A program made the translations under genes and the position numbers. Source: Piezodorus guildinii (Eukaryota > Arthropoda > Insecta > Hemiptera > Pentatomidae). Taken from it: a stretch of 64,000 bases of DNA. Shown here one piece after another: positions 11,279 through 22,479 of the stretch. The stretch's first letter is position 1; each line of letters opens with the position of its first letter. Where the stretch lies: NCBI GenBank assembly GCA_023052935.1, contig CM041298.1, positions 53,389,813 through 53,453,812 of the forward strand. The letters run 5' to 3'. Under the pieces are notes generated by a model. The model was not told where the DNA came from, made no database searches, and saw only the letters and a list, made by a program, of their open reading frames with translations.

Positions 11279-11733
11279 TCAGGCACCATCGAGTTAAGCA
11301 TGCGTTAATAAGGCTTCTTAGGGAAAAAGAATATACCTGCTTTGACGAGGTCTACTGCGTGGACACGGACGGTTCTGCGAGGTATGCTGACATTGTAGCA
11401 TTCTCCAAGAACGGGAGAACAGCATTGATCCTCGACCCGACCGTCAGGTATGAAACAAACGACCTCGATCAGGCAGATGAAGTGGATAGGGAAAAGAGAG
11501 AGATCTACAATAAGTGTATGTCTTTCCTAAAAGAGAAGTTCCGCGAGACCTTCGGAGAGAGAGAGTTCTGTGTGAGGAGAGGCCTCTGGTTCGGATCTCG
11601 CGGGACTATCCCCAGTAGAACAAGAAGCCTTCTAGAAGAACTCGGTGTTGGTAATAGTGAATTTTCCATGATGGCCGAGAATATAATATTGGACTCCCTG
11701 GAGATTATTCATCATCACCTCTATGGATATTAG
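11279..11733 (+). pseudogene. RLE-type LINE, C-terminal endonuclease-like domain
   Basis: An open frame from about 11279 (before the first ATG at 11359) to a stop at 11733 reads 'RHHRVKHALIRLL', 'DTDGSARYADIVAF', 'ALILDPTVRYE', then 'EKREIYNKCMSF' and 'GSRGTIPSRTR'. The ADI / LDPTVRYE / EK..Y arrangement resembles the restriction-like endonuclease domain at the C-terminus of R2/NeSL-like retrotransposons. That family placement is inference. GC content is higher than in the surroundings. A second, more decayed copy lies at 39905-40345. The RT is absent, so this is a 5'-truncated insertion. Confidence 0.6.
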
Positions 11734-12100
11734 TTGGGTTAAAATTTTTCCTTACAAGACTTATATTTATGTTTTTCTTTATTCGTCTTACCTTTTTGCT
11801 TAAATTTTGTCATTGATTCTGTTGGTCCTTTAGGTGTGCGTTTTCAAATCTGTTTCTTTTTTTTTTTTTTTTATGCTTGGATTTTGCTTTGGGTTATAGA
11901 CTATATTACATATTATAAGATATAACATAGAAATCTGTTGATAAAGAAAGTAATTGTATTGTAAATTTATAACTTTTCAGGTCAATATCACATGTCATCA
12001 AGATTGATAAGTACGCTGTGTATGATAGCAACCCAATACAGTTGGGCAGCACTGTTTTGTTTTATTGTAATTTTGATAAAATAAAGCATTTCTCTCTATT
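11734..12100 (+). repeat. 3' UTR of the RLE-type LINE
   Basis: It contains 'GCTGTGTATGATAGCAACCC', then 'AGTTGGGCAGC', and an AATAAA just before 12095. The same 3' block recurs at 32905-32975 and, inverted, at 39905-39960, so these are the shared 3' ends of one LINE family. Confidence 0.55.
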
Positions 12101-12197
12101 TTTTAATCTAACAGAATGAAAAATTAAGATTATATGAAGAAAACTAGAGTTGTTTCTGGAATAAGTAAATAATTAATCCATCATATACCAATAACTT

Positions 12198-13480
12198 TTT
12201 TTTTTTTCACTTTATTTATTGATTTGCACCTGTCAGCAGTATGTGACAATCAGCAAATAGGATAGAATAATAAACAAAGTAATAACATGTCAGGCATGAG
12301 GAAGGACAGTACCCAGCAGCACGTCTTCTCGTCAGGGTTTTTTTTTATGTATGGTTTCCATCATTTTTTAAATTTTATGGTCTTTATTTTACGTCGGAGT
12401 GTTAATAAGGCTATCATTATACGATTAGGGACCATTTGGAGCGTTCATAGCTTGAGTGAAGTAAGCAAGCTCTTGGAAAAGGCTCAAAAGGGGCTGAATA
12501 AGATTATTCAACCCTCTAATTATGTGTGTTATTTGGGATGAATTTTCACCTGAAGACGGCTGCTGTGGTATTTCCCTCCTCACACCCGAGCCTGTTGGTT
12601 CGTTGTTAGAAGCTGGAAAAGCGTGATTTGGTCCCATCTGAAGGGCTGATGATTCCCGTGGCTGGTTCGGTGGTACCAGAGACAGGATTGGTGGTCTCAA
12701 TGGCTGGAGTGGTGGTTCCAGTGGCTGGAGTTCTGGTTTCTGTCGAGTCGGAGCTCTCAGCTGCTGAACTGGCAACTCTATCTGTGGACCATTATTATGA
12801 GCTGGTGGGTTGCTTGATGTTTTTTGACGAAGATCAGGAAATTCGTCGAAATTTCTTGGTGGAGGATGAGGTCGTTCGGAGCGGTATGTTCGAGAAGTTC
12901 GTTGAATCCTCAACTCCTTCAGAACTTGGCACCCACGGTAGTTGGCTGGATGCCCCCCCCTGGCAGTTGGCGCATGTCGCTGGTGTATCTCTTGCCTTTG
13001 TACAATTTGCGCTGTCGTGGCTAAGACCACATCTTACACAACGTGGAGGGTGGTTACAGTACGTCTTCGTGTGACCATACTGCTGGCACCTGATACACTG
13101 TGGTATGACTCTTCTTTTTTTTGGTTCTTCTACTCTTATTTTTGTGTAAAATATAGATTGATTCTCAAAAATTTGTTCATTGTAGGTTGATTTAGAGATG
13201 TCAACGAAAAACATGGGGAGTGGGTTTTTTAACCTAGAAATAACATTAGTGATGTTTACAACATCATAACCATATTTTTCTATATCTTTTTTTATTTCCA
13301 AAATAGGGGTAGTGTGGTGGAGGTTTTTCACGACTATCCTGTGGTTTTTGTCTTCAGGAAGTTGGTAAGTATGAAAATCAGCTTCTGAATTCTTAAGGCT
13401 GCTTACTAATTTTCGGTATACTTCTGAGGTAGAGGGGTAAACAGTTACCCCTTTTAGTGTAGTTTTAAGGTAAAATGAAT
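12198..13480 (-). pseudogene. Jockey-like element (family B): ORF1 gag fused to 3' UTR, ORF2 missing
   Basis: Read on the minus strand, a gag-like ORF1 runs from about 13478. It has 'LKTTLKGVTVYP' at the N-terminal side, then 'MFFVDISKSTYNEQIF', then zinc knuckles 'CIRCQQYGHTKTYC' and 'CVRCGLSHDSANC', and a third knuckle ending 'HPANYRGC' in another frame. A frameshift therefore lies near 12940. A Pro-rich tail ends at 12425. The sequence then passes within about 120 bp to the family B 3' UTR ('TGCTGCTGGGTACTG' matches 10306). The whole EN-RT ORF2 has been deleted. Confidence 0.7.
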
Positions 13481-13687
13481 TTGGAGACGATCACACCTTA
13501 ATTTTATTTTTATAATTTGAATTAATCCCAATAACTTAGAAAACAAAAAAAAAAAACATGTATAAAAATATAAGGAAAAACGAATAGTTTGAAATAAAAC
13601 TATTATGAGCCACAGACGTAACGTCGATCGAAAAAAATACAAATTTTATGATACCATAATATTTGCTACCATGCGCAATAATAAAAA

Positions 13688-14445
13688 TATGGTGCGAGCA
13701 ACACTCGACTTTCACTTACTTCGGTTGTTAAAATCAATTTAAGAACTTATAAACAGTTCAGAAAGGTTTTAAAGTTATATTTAGTTTCGTTAGGAACATA
13801 TTTTATATTAAATAATATACGAAGATAAAATTATCTGTAACAATCAGTTAGTTTTATCATTTTTCTCATAACTCTCCAATACATTTTAGAACTTTCTATA
13901 TAAGATCAAATTTTTTTCTATAACCCTAACCTTTCCAACAGTATATTATACATCCATATTACCGTTCTAATGTTAAAAAAAAAAATACTAAAAAAAAAAA
14001 AAAAATGTTTGCTTTTTCTCCTTGGGGTGGGTATCGCATTCCTTCAGCTTACTTATTTACCCGTTTTTTTATAAATCCTTACAAAATGATATGGTTAACT
14101 TTTTCGAATCTACTAAATAAAAGGTACTGTAGAGGTAGAAATTTTAAAATATCAGCATTGAAGCTCCGTCTGACCATTTCAATCTGAATAGAATCTACAT
14201 GGTATCAAAACCCATTAAATTTTACATCGATATAGCGAGTTAAGTAAAAATCGTTAGAGCCTTTTTTGAGAAAATCGTAAAAAGGTGCAAAATGCTTAGT
14301 ATAAAGTGGCTATTCTGGTTATTCGATTTTAATGAAATAGTTGCTGTAAAATCTTGGGCGCATAGTTGTCTCAAATATGAAATTTCAGTTTTGTAAGGCT
14401 TTTCGTTTTCGTACTAGACTTATCAAACACACACAGAGACCTTTT
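13688..14445 (-). repeat. Dispersed repeat family R1, inverted copy
   Basis: It starts 'GGTGCGAGCAACACTCGACT' at about 13691, continues through 'CAGTTAGTTTTATCATTTTTC' and 'GAGAAAATCGTAAAAAGGTG', and ends near 'AAACACACACAGAGAC'. It is the inverse of 23405-24300. The ends share a 'CACTTACC'-type inverted motif. No protein is encoded. Confidence 0.6.
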
Positions 14446-14449
14446 TCCG

Positions 14450-14695
14450 AGACTTGGTTAACAGCTTCCTATGCCAAAGGTCACGGGTTCAAACTCGCTG
14501 GTGGTCCTAGGATTTTTTAATGGGAGTAAAAAATCCTTAGTTATGCCGTACTTCGGAGGGGACGTTATAAGGTGGTCCCGAGCCTGTAAGATGTCAGGTA
14601 CTCGTTAAAGATCCCTATCCCATTAAAACCTGGATAGGCAAAATTTAGGACTCCCGCTGTAGCATAAAGTGACATTAAATAAATAAACAAACAAA
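14450..14695 (+). mobile_element. SINE2 copy, plus strand
   Basis: The tRNA-like head 'TATGCCAAAGGTCACGGG' with B box 'GGGTTCAAACTC' is followed by the conserved body 'GGTGGTCCTAGGATTTTTTA', 'GACGTTATAAGGTGGTCCCG', and the tail 'AAATAAATAAACAAACAAAC'. Confidence 0.8.
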
Positions 14696-14699
14696 CCGA

Positions 14700-15281
14700 G
14701 ACTTGATTATTTTGACTCTAAACGTGTATTTTCGTTGAAAATTATAATTTGAAAATGTTCTCGGTATTTGTACCTTTCAAGTATAATTAAGTACACTAAA
14801 AAGTTACTATCTATCTATTATTTAATCTAAAACATATGTTTTGAACGAAATTTAATATAATTCTTTAAACGTTTTATTTTATTCAAACGTTATGTGTGTG
14901 CTCCGCACAAGATATTTTTTTATTGTTAAAAACGGAGGATATAAGAAACACAAAAATTACTTTAGAAAAACACTCATGGGTTAAAGAATTTAGGAAAAAT
15001 ATATTGGTGGTTTTGTCCCTACGGCAACCAGACATTAAATTCAGAATCTGGAATAAATGACAAAAAATCCAATGTTGTAGACTTAATGAATTACTCCGGA
15101 AAATTGCCTATAACATTTTGGGTTAATCGGATGGTTAAGTAGTCTTTATAAAAGGTCGTTTGAGAGGCTATTTGAAGAAAATGACATTTTGTCGAGGCCA
15201 ATTTCAAAAACCACTTTTAAGGCTTTTGTTGAGAAGTCTGTAGAAAAGCGGATCTTAGTATAAAAAATTAATACTGTATAA

Positions 15282-15286
<5 letters not shown>
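14700..15286. other. No recognised feature
   Basis: AT-rich sequence with no coding frame or obvious repeat partner within the window. Confidence 0.4.
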
Positions 15287-15287
<1 letters not shown>

Positions 15288-15331
<44 letters not shown>

Positions 15332-15344
15332 TTATATATATTTA
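15288..15344. repeat. (TA)n microsatellite with (TTTA)n edge
   Basis: A TA tract passes into short TTTA repeats next to the outer left end of the large foldback structure. Confidence 0.9.
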
Positions 15345-15391
15345 TTTATTTATTTATTATTATTTTTTTCTTGTATATGATAAAAACCTGA

Positions 15392-15534
15392 TATAGCATT
15401 TCCAAGTCAATTGTAACCTTTTCCAAGTCAAATGTAACTTTTTCCATTTCAAATGTAACCTTTTCCAAGTCAAATGTCACCTTTTCCATTTCAAATGTTA
15501 CCTTTTCCAAGTCAAATGTCACCTTTTTCTTCAC
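15392..15534 (-). repeat. 21-bp minisatellite, left foldback end (reads as a KVTFDLE/KVTFEME repeat)
   Basis: Alternating 21-bp units (…AAGTCAAAT and …ATTTCAAAT cores) form a 42-bp higher-order pattern. On the minus strand they translate in frame as about six seven-residue units (KVTFDLE, KVTFEME) preceded by Lys residues. The frame points out of the element. It may be a minisatellite without function or a short repetitive peptide. No known family was recognised. Confidence 0.7.
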
Positions 15535-15771
15535 TTCTAGCCTTAAATATTCCGTTTTATTTATTTATTTATCGAAAAATAATTAGTTTAATTAACATTA
15601 TGACTTTTTTAATAATTTTGGTATATAATAATTGATATTTTTTTTGGGTCTCTTAGATATTTGATATCAAGTTCTGTTTTTTACTAGCTAATATTTAAAA
15701 AAATTAATTATCGTCTATTTAGTTTTAAGATAGTTGTTGATTTTGATTTTTTAGAGAGGAGGGGTAGTTTT

Positions 15772-17400
15772 TTGGAATAATTAATGTGTTTTCGGGTATT
15801 ATAATTAAATTTTTCGAGCAGTATTTTTTATCGCTCGCGTGCATTTTAACTCGCATTAAATTTTAATGTTTTTTATTAATATAGGGATTAATTAATGTGC
15901 TTTCGGGTGGTTATGATTACGTTTTTTGAGCTGTATCTTTTATCGGTCATGCGTATTTCAACTCATATTTACTTTTAATGTTTTTTATTGATAAAGGGAT
16001 TAATTATTTTGCTTTCGGGTGGTTATGATAAGGTTTTTCGAGCTGTATTTTTTTCGCTCGCGCTTATTTTAACTAAAATTTACTTTTTATGTGTTTTATT
16101 GATATAGGGATTAATTAATGTGCTTTCGGGGGGTTATGATTACGTTTTTCGAGCTGTATTTTTTATCGCTCATGCGTATTTCAACTCGCATTTACTTTTA
16201 ATGTTTTTTATTGATAAAGGGATTAATTATTTTGCTTTCAGGTGGTTATGATAAGGTTTTTCGAGCTGTATTTTTTATCGCTCATATCTATTTCACCTCT
16301 CATTTACTTTTAATGTTTTTTATTGATATAGGCATTAATTGTGCTTTCGGGTGGGTATGATTACGTTTTTCGAGCTGTATTTTTTATCGCTCATGAGTGT
16401 TTCTACTCGCATTTACGTTTTATGTTTTTTATTGATATAGAGATTAATTAATGTGCTTTCGGGTGGTTATGCTAACGTTTTTCGAGATGTATTTTTTATT
16501 GATCATGACTATTTCATCTCGCATTTACTTTTAATGTTTTTTATTGATAAAGGGATTAATTATTTTGCTTTCGGGTGGTTATGATAAGGTTTTTCGAGCT
16601 GTATTTTTTTTGCTCGCGCTTATTTTAACTAAAATTTACTTTTTATGTGTTTTATTGATATAGGGATTAATTAATGTACTTTCGGGTGGTTATGATTACG
16701 TTTTTCGAGTTGTATGTTTTATCGCTCATGCGTATTTCAACTCGCATTTACTTTTAATGTTTTTTATTGATATAGGGATTACTTAATGTTCTTTCGGGTG
16801 GTTATGATTACGTTTTTCGAGCTGTATGTTTTATCGCTCATGCGTATTTCAACTTCTATTTACTTTTAATCTTTTTATTTTTATAGAGATCTATCCTTGT
16901 GTTTTCGCGGGGTTATGAAAATGTTTAAAAGCTATTTTATTATCACTCGTGCGGATTTCAACTCGCCTTTATTTCTGATATTTTTTTATTGATATCGGGA
17001 TTGATTGTTTTGTTTTTGGTCTCATTATAACGTTGCTGGAATATACATCGTTTAGGTTTTTTTTTTTTTTTTTTTTTTATTATTGTTATTTTATAAAAGG
17101 ATTAGTTATAGTTCCTTTTCTAGCGTCCTGAGTAATTTTTTTCAATTAAAACTTTTGTAAAGGATCCGCTTCCTAACTCGGTCTTACAATTATTTGATAA
17201 TTTAATTGAGGAATCGTTTACTCTATTTTCGGGTGTTCTGATAACATTATTTGAACCAAATTTGTTATCGCTTTTACTCATTTTAAGTTACTGTTCCTAT
17301 TTCATAAATATTCGATAGAGAGATCGTTTATAGTGTTTTCGGGAATACTAATAGAGTTTATGACATTTATTTATAGCTAGTGCACATTTTAACTTAAATC
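15772..17400 (+). repeat. Left arm: about 11 tandem units of about 111 bp, plus decayed units
   Basis: Unit starts ('GGGATTAATTAATGTGCTTTC'-like) fall at about 15772, 15884, 15996, 16107, 16219, 16331, 16440, 16552, 16663, 16774 and 16885. Further decayed units lie near 17208 and 17320. Each has 'TTTCGGGTGGTTATGAT', 'TTTTTCGAGCTGTATTTTTT' and 'TTTTATTGATA'. Two variants partly alternate, one with ATTAATGTGC…GATTACG and one with ATTATTTTGC…GATAAGG. Confidence 0.85.
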
Positions 17401-17689
17401 AAAAGTGATCTAGAAGAATGCGCAATCGCGATGTAACGTCCAAATCAAAAATGTAATCAGATCCTGCAAAAAAACAATAAATAATTTTTACATCATATTA
17501 TAACATAATACCTACGGTTTGTAGAAATTCCCCAGCGCATAAAAGAATAAAGTTCAAAACACGTTATGAGAATCCCCTAAAACAAAAAAGACCACTCCAA
17601 ATGTTTCCTTACATGAGAGCAAGCGACAATAAAAACAGTTTAAAAACGTAATCACAAGACCCGAAAAAATAATGACAAACTTCTATAAC

Positions 17690-18660
17690 AATAAAAAATA
17701 TCAAAAGTAAATCCGAATTGAAATACGCATAAAGCGATAAAAGATACAGCTCAAAAACGTAATCATAACCACCCGAAAGCACATTAATTAATCCCTATAT
17801 CAATAAAACACATAAAAAGTAAATTTTAGTTAAAATAAGCGCGAGCGAAAAAAATACAGCTCGAAAAACGTAATCATGACCACCTGAAAGCAAAATAATT
17901 AATCCCTATATCAATAAAAAACATTAAAAGTAAATGCGAGTTGAAATACGCATGAGCGATAAAAAATATAGCTCGAAAAACATAATCATAACCACCCGAA
18001 AGCAAAATAATTAATCCCTATGTCAATAAAAAACATTAAAAGTAAATGCGAGTTGAAATACGCATGAGCGATAAAAAATACAGCTCGAAAAACGTAATCA
18101 TAACTCCCCGAAAGCACATTAATTAATCCCTATATCAATAAAACACATAAAAAGTAAATTTTAGTTAAAATAAGCGCGAGCAAAAAAAATACAGCTCGAA
18201 AAACCTTATCATAACCACCCGAAAGCAAAATAATTAATCCCTATATCAATAAAAAACATTAAAAGTAAATATGAGTTGAAATACGCATGACCGATAAAAG
18301 ATACAGCTCAAAAAACGTAATCATAACCACCCGAAAGCACATTAATTAATCCCTATATCAATAAAACACATAAAAAGTAAATTTTAGTTAAAATAAGCGC
18401 GAGCGAAAAAAATACAGCTCGAAAAACGTAATCATGACCACCTGAAAGCAAAATAATTAATCCCTATATCAATAAAAAACATTAAAAGTAAATGCGAGTT
18501 GAAATACGCATGACCGATAAAAGATACAGCTCAAAAAACGTAATCATAACCACCCGAAAGCACATTAATTAATCCCTATGTCAATAAAAAACATTAAAAT
18601 TTAATGCGAGTTAAAATGCACGCGAGCGATAAAAAATACAGCTCGAAAAATTTAATTATA
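17690..18660 (-). repeat. Right arm: about 9 tandem units of about 111 bp, inverted
   Basis: The inverse of the left-arm unit recurs with 'TTAATCCCTATATCAATAAA' boundaries near 17791, 17902, 18014, 18125, 18237, 18348, 18459 and 18571. Units closest to the centre are the most diverged. Confidence 0.85.
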
Positions 18661-18929
18661 ATACCCGAAAACACATTAATTATTCCAAAAAACTACCCCT
18701 CCTCTCTAAAAAATCAAAATCAACAACTATTTTAAAACTAAATAGACGATAATTAATTTTTTTTAAATATTAGCTAGTAAAAAACAGAACTTGATATCAA
18801 ATATCTAAGAGACCCAAAAAAAATATCAATTATTATATACCAAAATTATTAAAAAAGTCATAATGTTAATTAAACTAATTTTTTTTCAATAAATAAATAA
18901 ATAAAACGGAATATTTAAGGCTAGAAGTG

Positions 18930-19090
18930 AAGAAAAAGGTGGCATTTGACTTGGAAAAGGTAACATTTGAAATGGAAAAGGTGACATTTGAAATGGAAAG
19001 GGTTACATTTGACTTGGAAAAGGTTACATTTGAAATGGAAAAAGTTACATTTGACTTGGAAAAGGTTACAATTGACTTGGAAATGCTATA
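18930..19090 (+). repeat. 21-bp minisatellite, right foldback end
   Basis: This is the mirror image of 15392-15534 with about seven units. In plus-strand frame it reads KVAFDLE, KVTFEME, RVTFDLE and similar up to a stop at about 19090. Both end minisatellites thus encode the same heptapeptide series pointing outward. Confidence 0.7.
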
Positions 19091-20280
19091 GAATAGAAGA
19101 ATATTATATTTGTGTATTGCAGGTACTGTATATCATTACTCCCTACTCTTTGTCCCAACTACCGACTATTCCTAAACCCCTGAGTGCTATCTTGATATTT
19201 TTTGAGCCTGTTATTTAAAAATGAACTACATAAGTAAATAATTTATTGATACATATTTCAAAGGTGAGTAAATTACTTGTCTTACTTAATCTTTGTCGTT
19301 TTTCAGAACCTCGAAAGCAAGATATATACACCTAATTTATGTACTTAAATTTATTTTGATATTTATTAATAATATCAATAATAATTTCCATATAGCGTTT
19401 TAGGAAAAGCATAACAAAAAAAAAGACGAATGGCCTTCATAAAACAAAATGATTATTCATCATTCTAAGACTATTTTTTTTTTTTTCATACGTCGTAAAG
19501 AGGAAGTTAATATGTTTAAACGAATAAGGTTTAGTACCGCCTTTATTACTACTGCATTTAATTATTAACTTGGCTAAATTTTACTACCGTTTAAACATTT
19601 TAATTATGGCTTTGACCCTCTTTTATGAAAGTGTCTCCAAGTGAATGAGATGAAACCTCTTAAAGTTTATTTTAGAGTGTTAATAAGCTTAATTGTTTTT
19701 AAAATGAATTTTCTTTATCTTTTAATAACCTCAAATGCCGTTGATTTTAGTTTTGACTTATCATTCCCACCATTTAATTTTTTTATTGAACAAACTCTAA
19801 TTATTGCGTTGTACAGATCTTTTTTTTTTTTTCATTTTAGTTAACTGACCTTCTTATGAATGCATTATAACATCTTTAAAACCTATCGGCCTGTTTTATG
19901 GCAAATTTAATTATTTAAATATACCTAAAAATATGGATTATTTGGGATCTTTATTGACATTTGTAAATTAAAAAAAAATAGAAAATTGTCTTGATGGGCA
20001 TCAACCTCAATATCCATTAATTTATCTAAATTATTAATTGTTATGTAGTATTATCATATTGGCATTAATGTTCATTTTCTGTTCCGTTTCCTATTGTTTA
20101 TTTTTTAAATAATATTATTTTTATGTCGGAATACCGATTATGCCACACCGTTCATTTATACAGCATTCTTATAAAATAAAAAGTATATTACTTGTTTTTG
20201 AAGTAATGTATATGAAGGGTGTGGGCAAAGAACAATTATATAAAATTAATTGTGCATTATTTTTTATTTTTATGTATCAT
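19091..20280. other. AT-rich stretch, nothing recognised
   Basis: No coding frame with recognisable content. The frames at 19641-19844 and elsewhere are short hydrophobic by-products of T-rich DNA. Confidence 0.5.
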
Positions 20281-20560
20281 TAAAAAAAGAAAACGCTGCA
20301 AATTATTACAAATGGTTTATTATTTCCAAATAACTATATTAGGGTATAACTGTTTACAGGCTATTAATTAATATTAAAAGCTATAGATTATCACTGAAAG
20401 CTATAAATCACTACTGCTGATTCAAATCCGCAAATTTAGTATTCATAAACTCGAAGACAGACGAACTTTTTTTTATTCTCTATTCCGGTTCTACGTATCT
20501 AGAAAAGTAAGACCTCAAATTTTAGTAGGGTTATTTTTTAAATTAAAAATAATGAATAAC
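20281..20560 (+). repeat. Dispersed repeat family F, copy 2
   Basis: 'AAATGGTTTATTATTTCC' and 'GGTATAACTGTTTACAGGC' match 5384-5450 and 45975-46060. It ends with the 'AGACAGACGAAC…TCAAATTTTAGTAGGG' block also seen at 6805-6890. Confidence 0.55.
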
Positions 20561-20594
20561 CAGAAATTTCACTAGACTCCCATTTCTTTTCTAT

Positions 20595-21235
20595 TAGTTT
20601 ATTTATTTAACTTCACTTTATGCTACTATGGCTAATCGGACGATGCTACTTTGGGAGTCCTAAATTTTGCCTATCCAGGTTTAATTATTTATTTATTTAT
20701 TACAAAACAAAAAATTTACATAAAATTTAATTTACCATCTGTATTTCCTTTGCAATAAGCAAATTTGTGGACTGCTGAAACAGCGGCTCATCACAGCAGA
20801 GTTCGTTAAGTGATCTTGGCCACCGCCTCGTAGTCGTCAGGGTGGGCTGTAAGGATTCGTAGAGCATTTTTATGTTTCTGTAAGAGGGTTGGTGTTGTAT
20901 GTTAGTCTTGGTGAAAGTTATTGTATTGTTCTGTAGCAGTGGCTGAAATAGTCGGAATGTTTAAGTCATTATGTATAACGTCATTTGTTACGTAGAACGG
21001 TGCGTCCACTATTTTGCGCAGCATTTTCGACTGAAAAGACTGTATAATTAGAATAGGAATCTTTAACGAGTACCTGACATCGCACAGGCTCGGGACCACC
21101 TTATAACGTCCCCTCCGAAGGACGGCATAACTAAGGATTTTTTATTCCCAATAAAAAATCTTAGGACCACATGCGGGTTTGAACCCGTGGCCTTTAGCAT
21201 AGGAGGCTGTTATGCAAACCACCCAGCTACAAGTG
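20595..21235 (-). mobile_element. SINE2 copy split by a LINE fragment
   Basis: The SINE2 3' part is at 20595-20687 and its body and tRNA-like head at 21045-21235. On the minus strand the head has a clear B box, 'GGTTCAAACCCGC', read from 'GCGGGTTTGAACCC' near 21173. The two parts are contiguous in other SINE2 copies. Confidence 0.75.
20688..21044 (-). pseudogene. Jockey-like RT C-terminal fragment inserted in SINE2
   Basis: On the minus strand 'IQSFQSKMLRKIVDAPFYVT' is followed by 'NDLNIPTI' and 'YNNFH'. These are the residues that follow the RT core in the Jockey-like elements of this window (compare 37354-38034). The A-rich 3' end lies at the left. A TAATTA duplication (20682-20687 and 21045-21050) fits target-primed insertion. 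It is a third Jockey-like family, short and 5'-truncated. Confidence 0.65.
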
Positions 21236-21771
21236 ATCCCCTCTATTAGTTTACATTGAAAAAATTCAAAAATTCTTGATTCCAGAACACTTTTAATTTT
21301 TTCTGTACCTTCAATAGTAACCGAGTTACAGGTAAATTACATACAGGTAATCTTATAAGTTGTGCCTTCACCATATTAGATTTTTTTTTTATTGGTTCGT
21401 CGCGGTGTCTTGATCTCAAAAATATTTTCCTTTTTTCTTTATTTTTAACAATGACAATGAGTTTCAGAGAAATTACATCTCTTTTGATTTGTGATCTGAT
21501 CTTCTAGATTGTTTTTTCCCCCTAGTCAATAGCGGTTTACTGATCCTTAAACTCTATATATAAACTTTTTTTCTCTATCATTAAAAATAACTGATTTATG
21601 AGAGTATGTATAGGTAAAATTTCATTTTGATTTCGTTACTGTGTCAAACAATTCTAACAAAGTCCTGATCCTAAGATTCTAAAGATTTTTTTTTTCTTTC
21701 TTCGAAAATAACTGAGTTTTAAGCGTATATATATATGCAAGATTTTTTTTTTCTTTACTCTTTTTTATATT

Positions 21772-22027
21772 TGTAAAATCAAGAATTTTATTATTCTTGA
21801 TTTCAATATCATATGTTAATATTTCACCAAGAGAGGTTATATCTCTGTTATGCTAGTTAAATGTATTAATCAAAGGACTGTTTAACAATTCTTTATTTTA
21901 GGTAGGTTCATTGTTAATTATGTATGTTATCCAATTGATTATTTTATGTCATACAAATTGTAATATTTAAAACTTTATTTTAGCATTGTATAACTCCTGA
22001 TTCATTTAAATTAGAAGAAGAATTACA
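21772..22027 (+). repeat. 5' LTR of the deleted element
   Basis: A direct repeat of 22702-22956 with TG…CA termini. It begins with a small inverted repeat (AATCAAGAATTTT / TTATTCTTGATT). Confidence 0.75.
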
Positions 22028-22049
22028 AATTGTTTAACTGTCAGTAAAG

Positions 22050-22280
22050 ATGTCCGTTGAGAAGAAGAGGTTATATCTGCACATTATAAAGGGAGTTGAG
22101 GATTTGTTTGAATTGGTATTTTTGTCTAGCGATAAAGTGCTATGGTATGCGCTCCCTCCTCAATTGAAGGCATTGTTACATAAGGAATTGTTGGCCATAA
22201 AAACCGTTACAGGTAGTATGAATTTCATTACTAGAATAGGGGGTTATCGTAAAATTGCAGTTCCATTCAGTACGGCGTAG
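22050..22280 (+). pseudogene. Short frame after the 5' LTR, possible gag start
   Basis: A 76-codon frame starts at an ATG 22 bp after the 5' LTR. It begins 'MSVEKKRLYLHIIKGVEDLF' and is mixed hydrophobic and charged with no recognised motif. Its position is where gag begins in LTR elements, but it ends after 76 residues and is followed directly by remnants in other frames. The function is therefore inferred from position only. Confidence 0.35.
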
Positions 22281-22479
22281 CAAAAAAAGTATTGGGATGA
22301 AGAAGAAAATTTTTGTATAGACGAGAATTACCTAGAAGAAAATAATGGCGAAAAAATATCATGTAACAACAAATTAAAATCTAATGAAACTTTTTTTATA
22401 GAACGAACTTAAGAGTTAGAAAACCGTATTTTAGCAGCTAATGAGATCAGTTTAAGGGAAATTGAACACAAATTCTTAA

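Larger units (their letters stand above)
15392..19090. mobile_element. 3.7 kb foldback structure with tandem-repeat arms
   Basis: The two ends are inverted: 'TATAGCATTTCC' at 15392 pairs with 'GGAAATGCTATA' ending at 19090. The blocks 'CTAGCCTTAAATATTCCG' (15538) and 'CGGAATATTTAAGGCTAG' (about 18910) also pair, as do 'GAGGAGGGGTAG' (15755) and 'CTACCCCTCCTC' (about 18700). From outside in, each arm has a 21-bp minisatellite, about 230 bp of unique sequence, then about 111-bp tandem repeats. The centre (about 17000-17690) holds decayed units. No transposase frame is present. The architecture recalls the Drosophila FB/foldback class by structure only. Confidence 0.8.

Noticed and set aside
12628..13074. 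Plus-strand frame rich in Val-Val-Pro-Val
   Set aside because: It is the antisense of the Pro-rich tail and zinc knuckles of the Jockey-like ORF1 on the minus strand.
15772..18660. CRISPR-like array
   Set aside because: The units are about 111 bp, contiguous and without unique spacers, in AT-rich eukaryotic DNA. These are tandem repeats.
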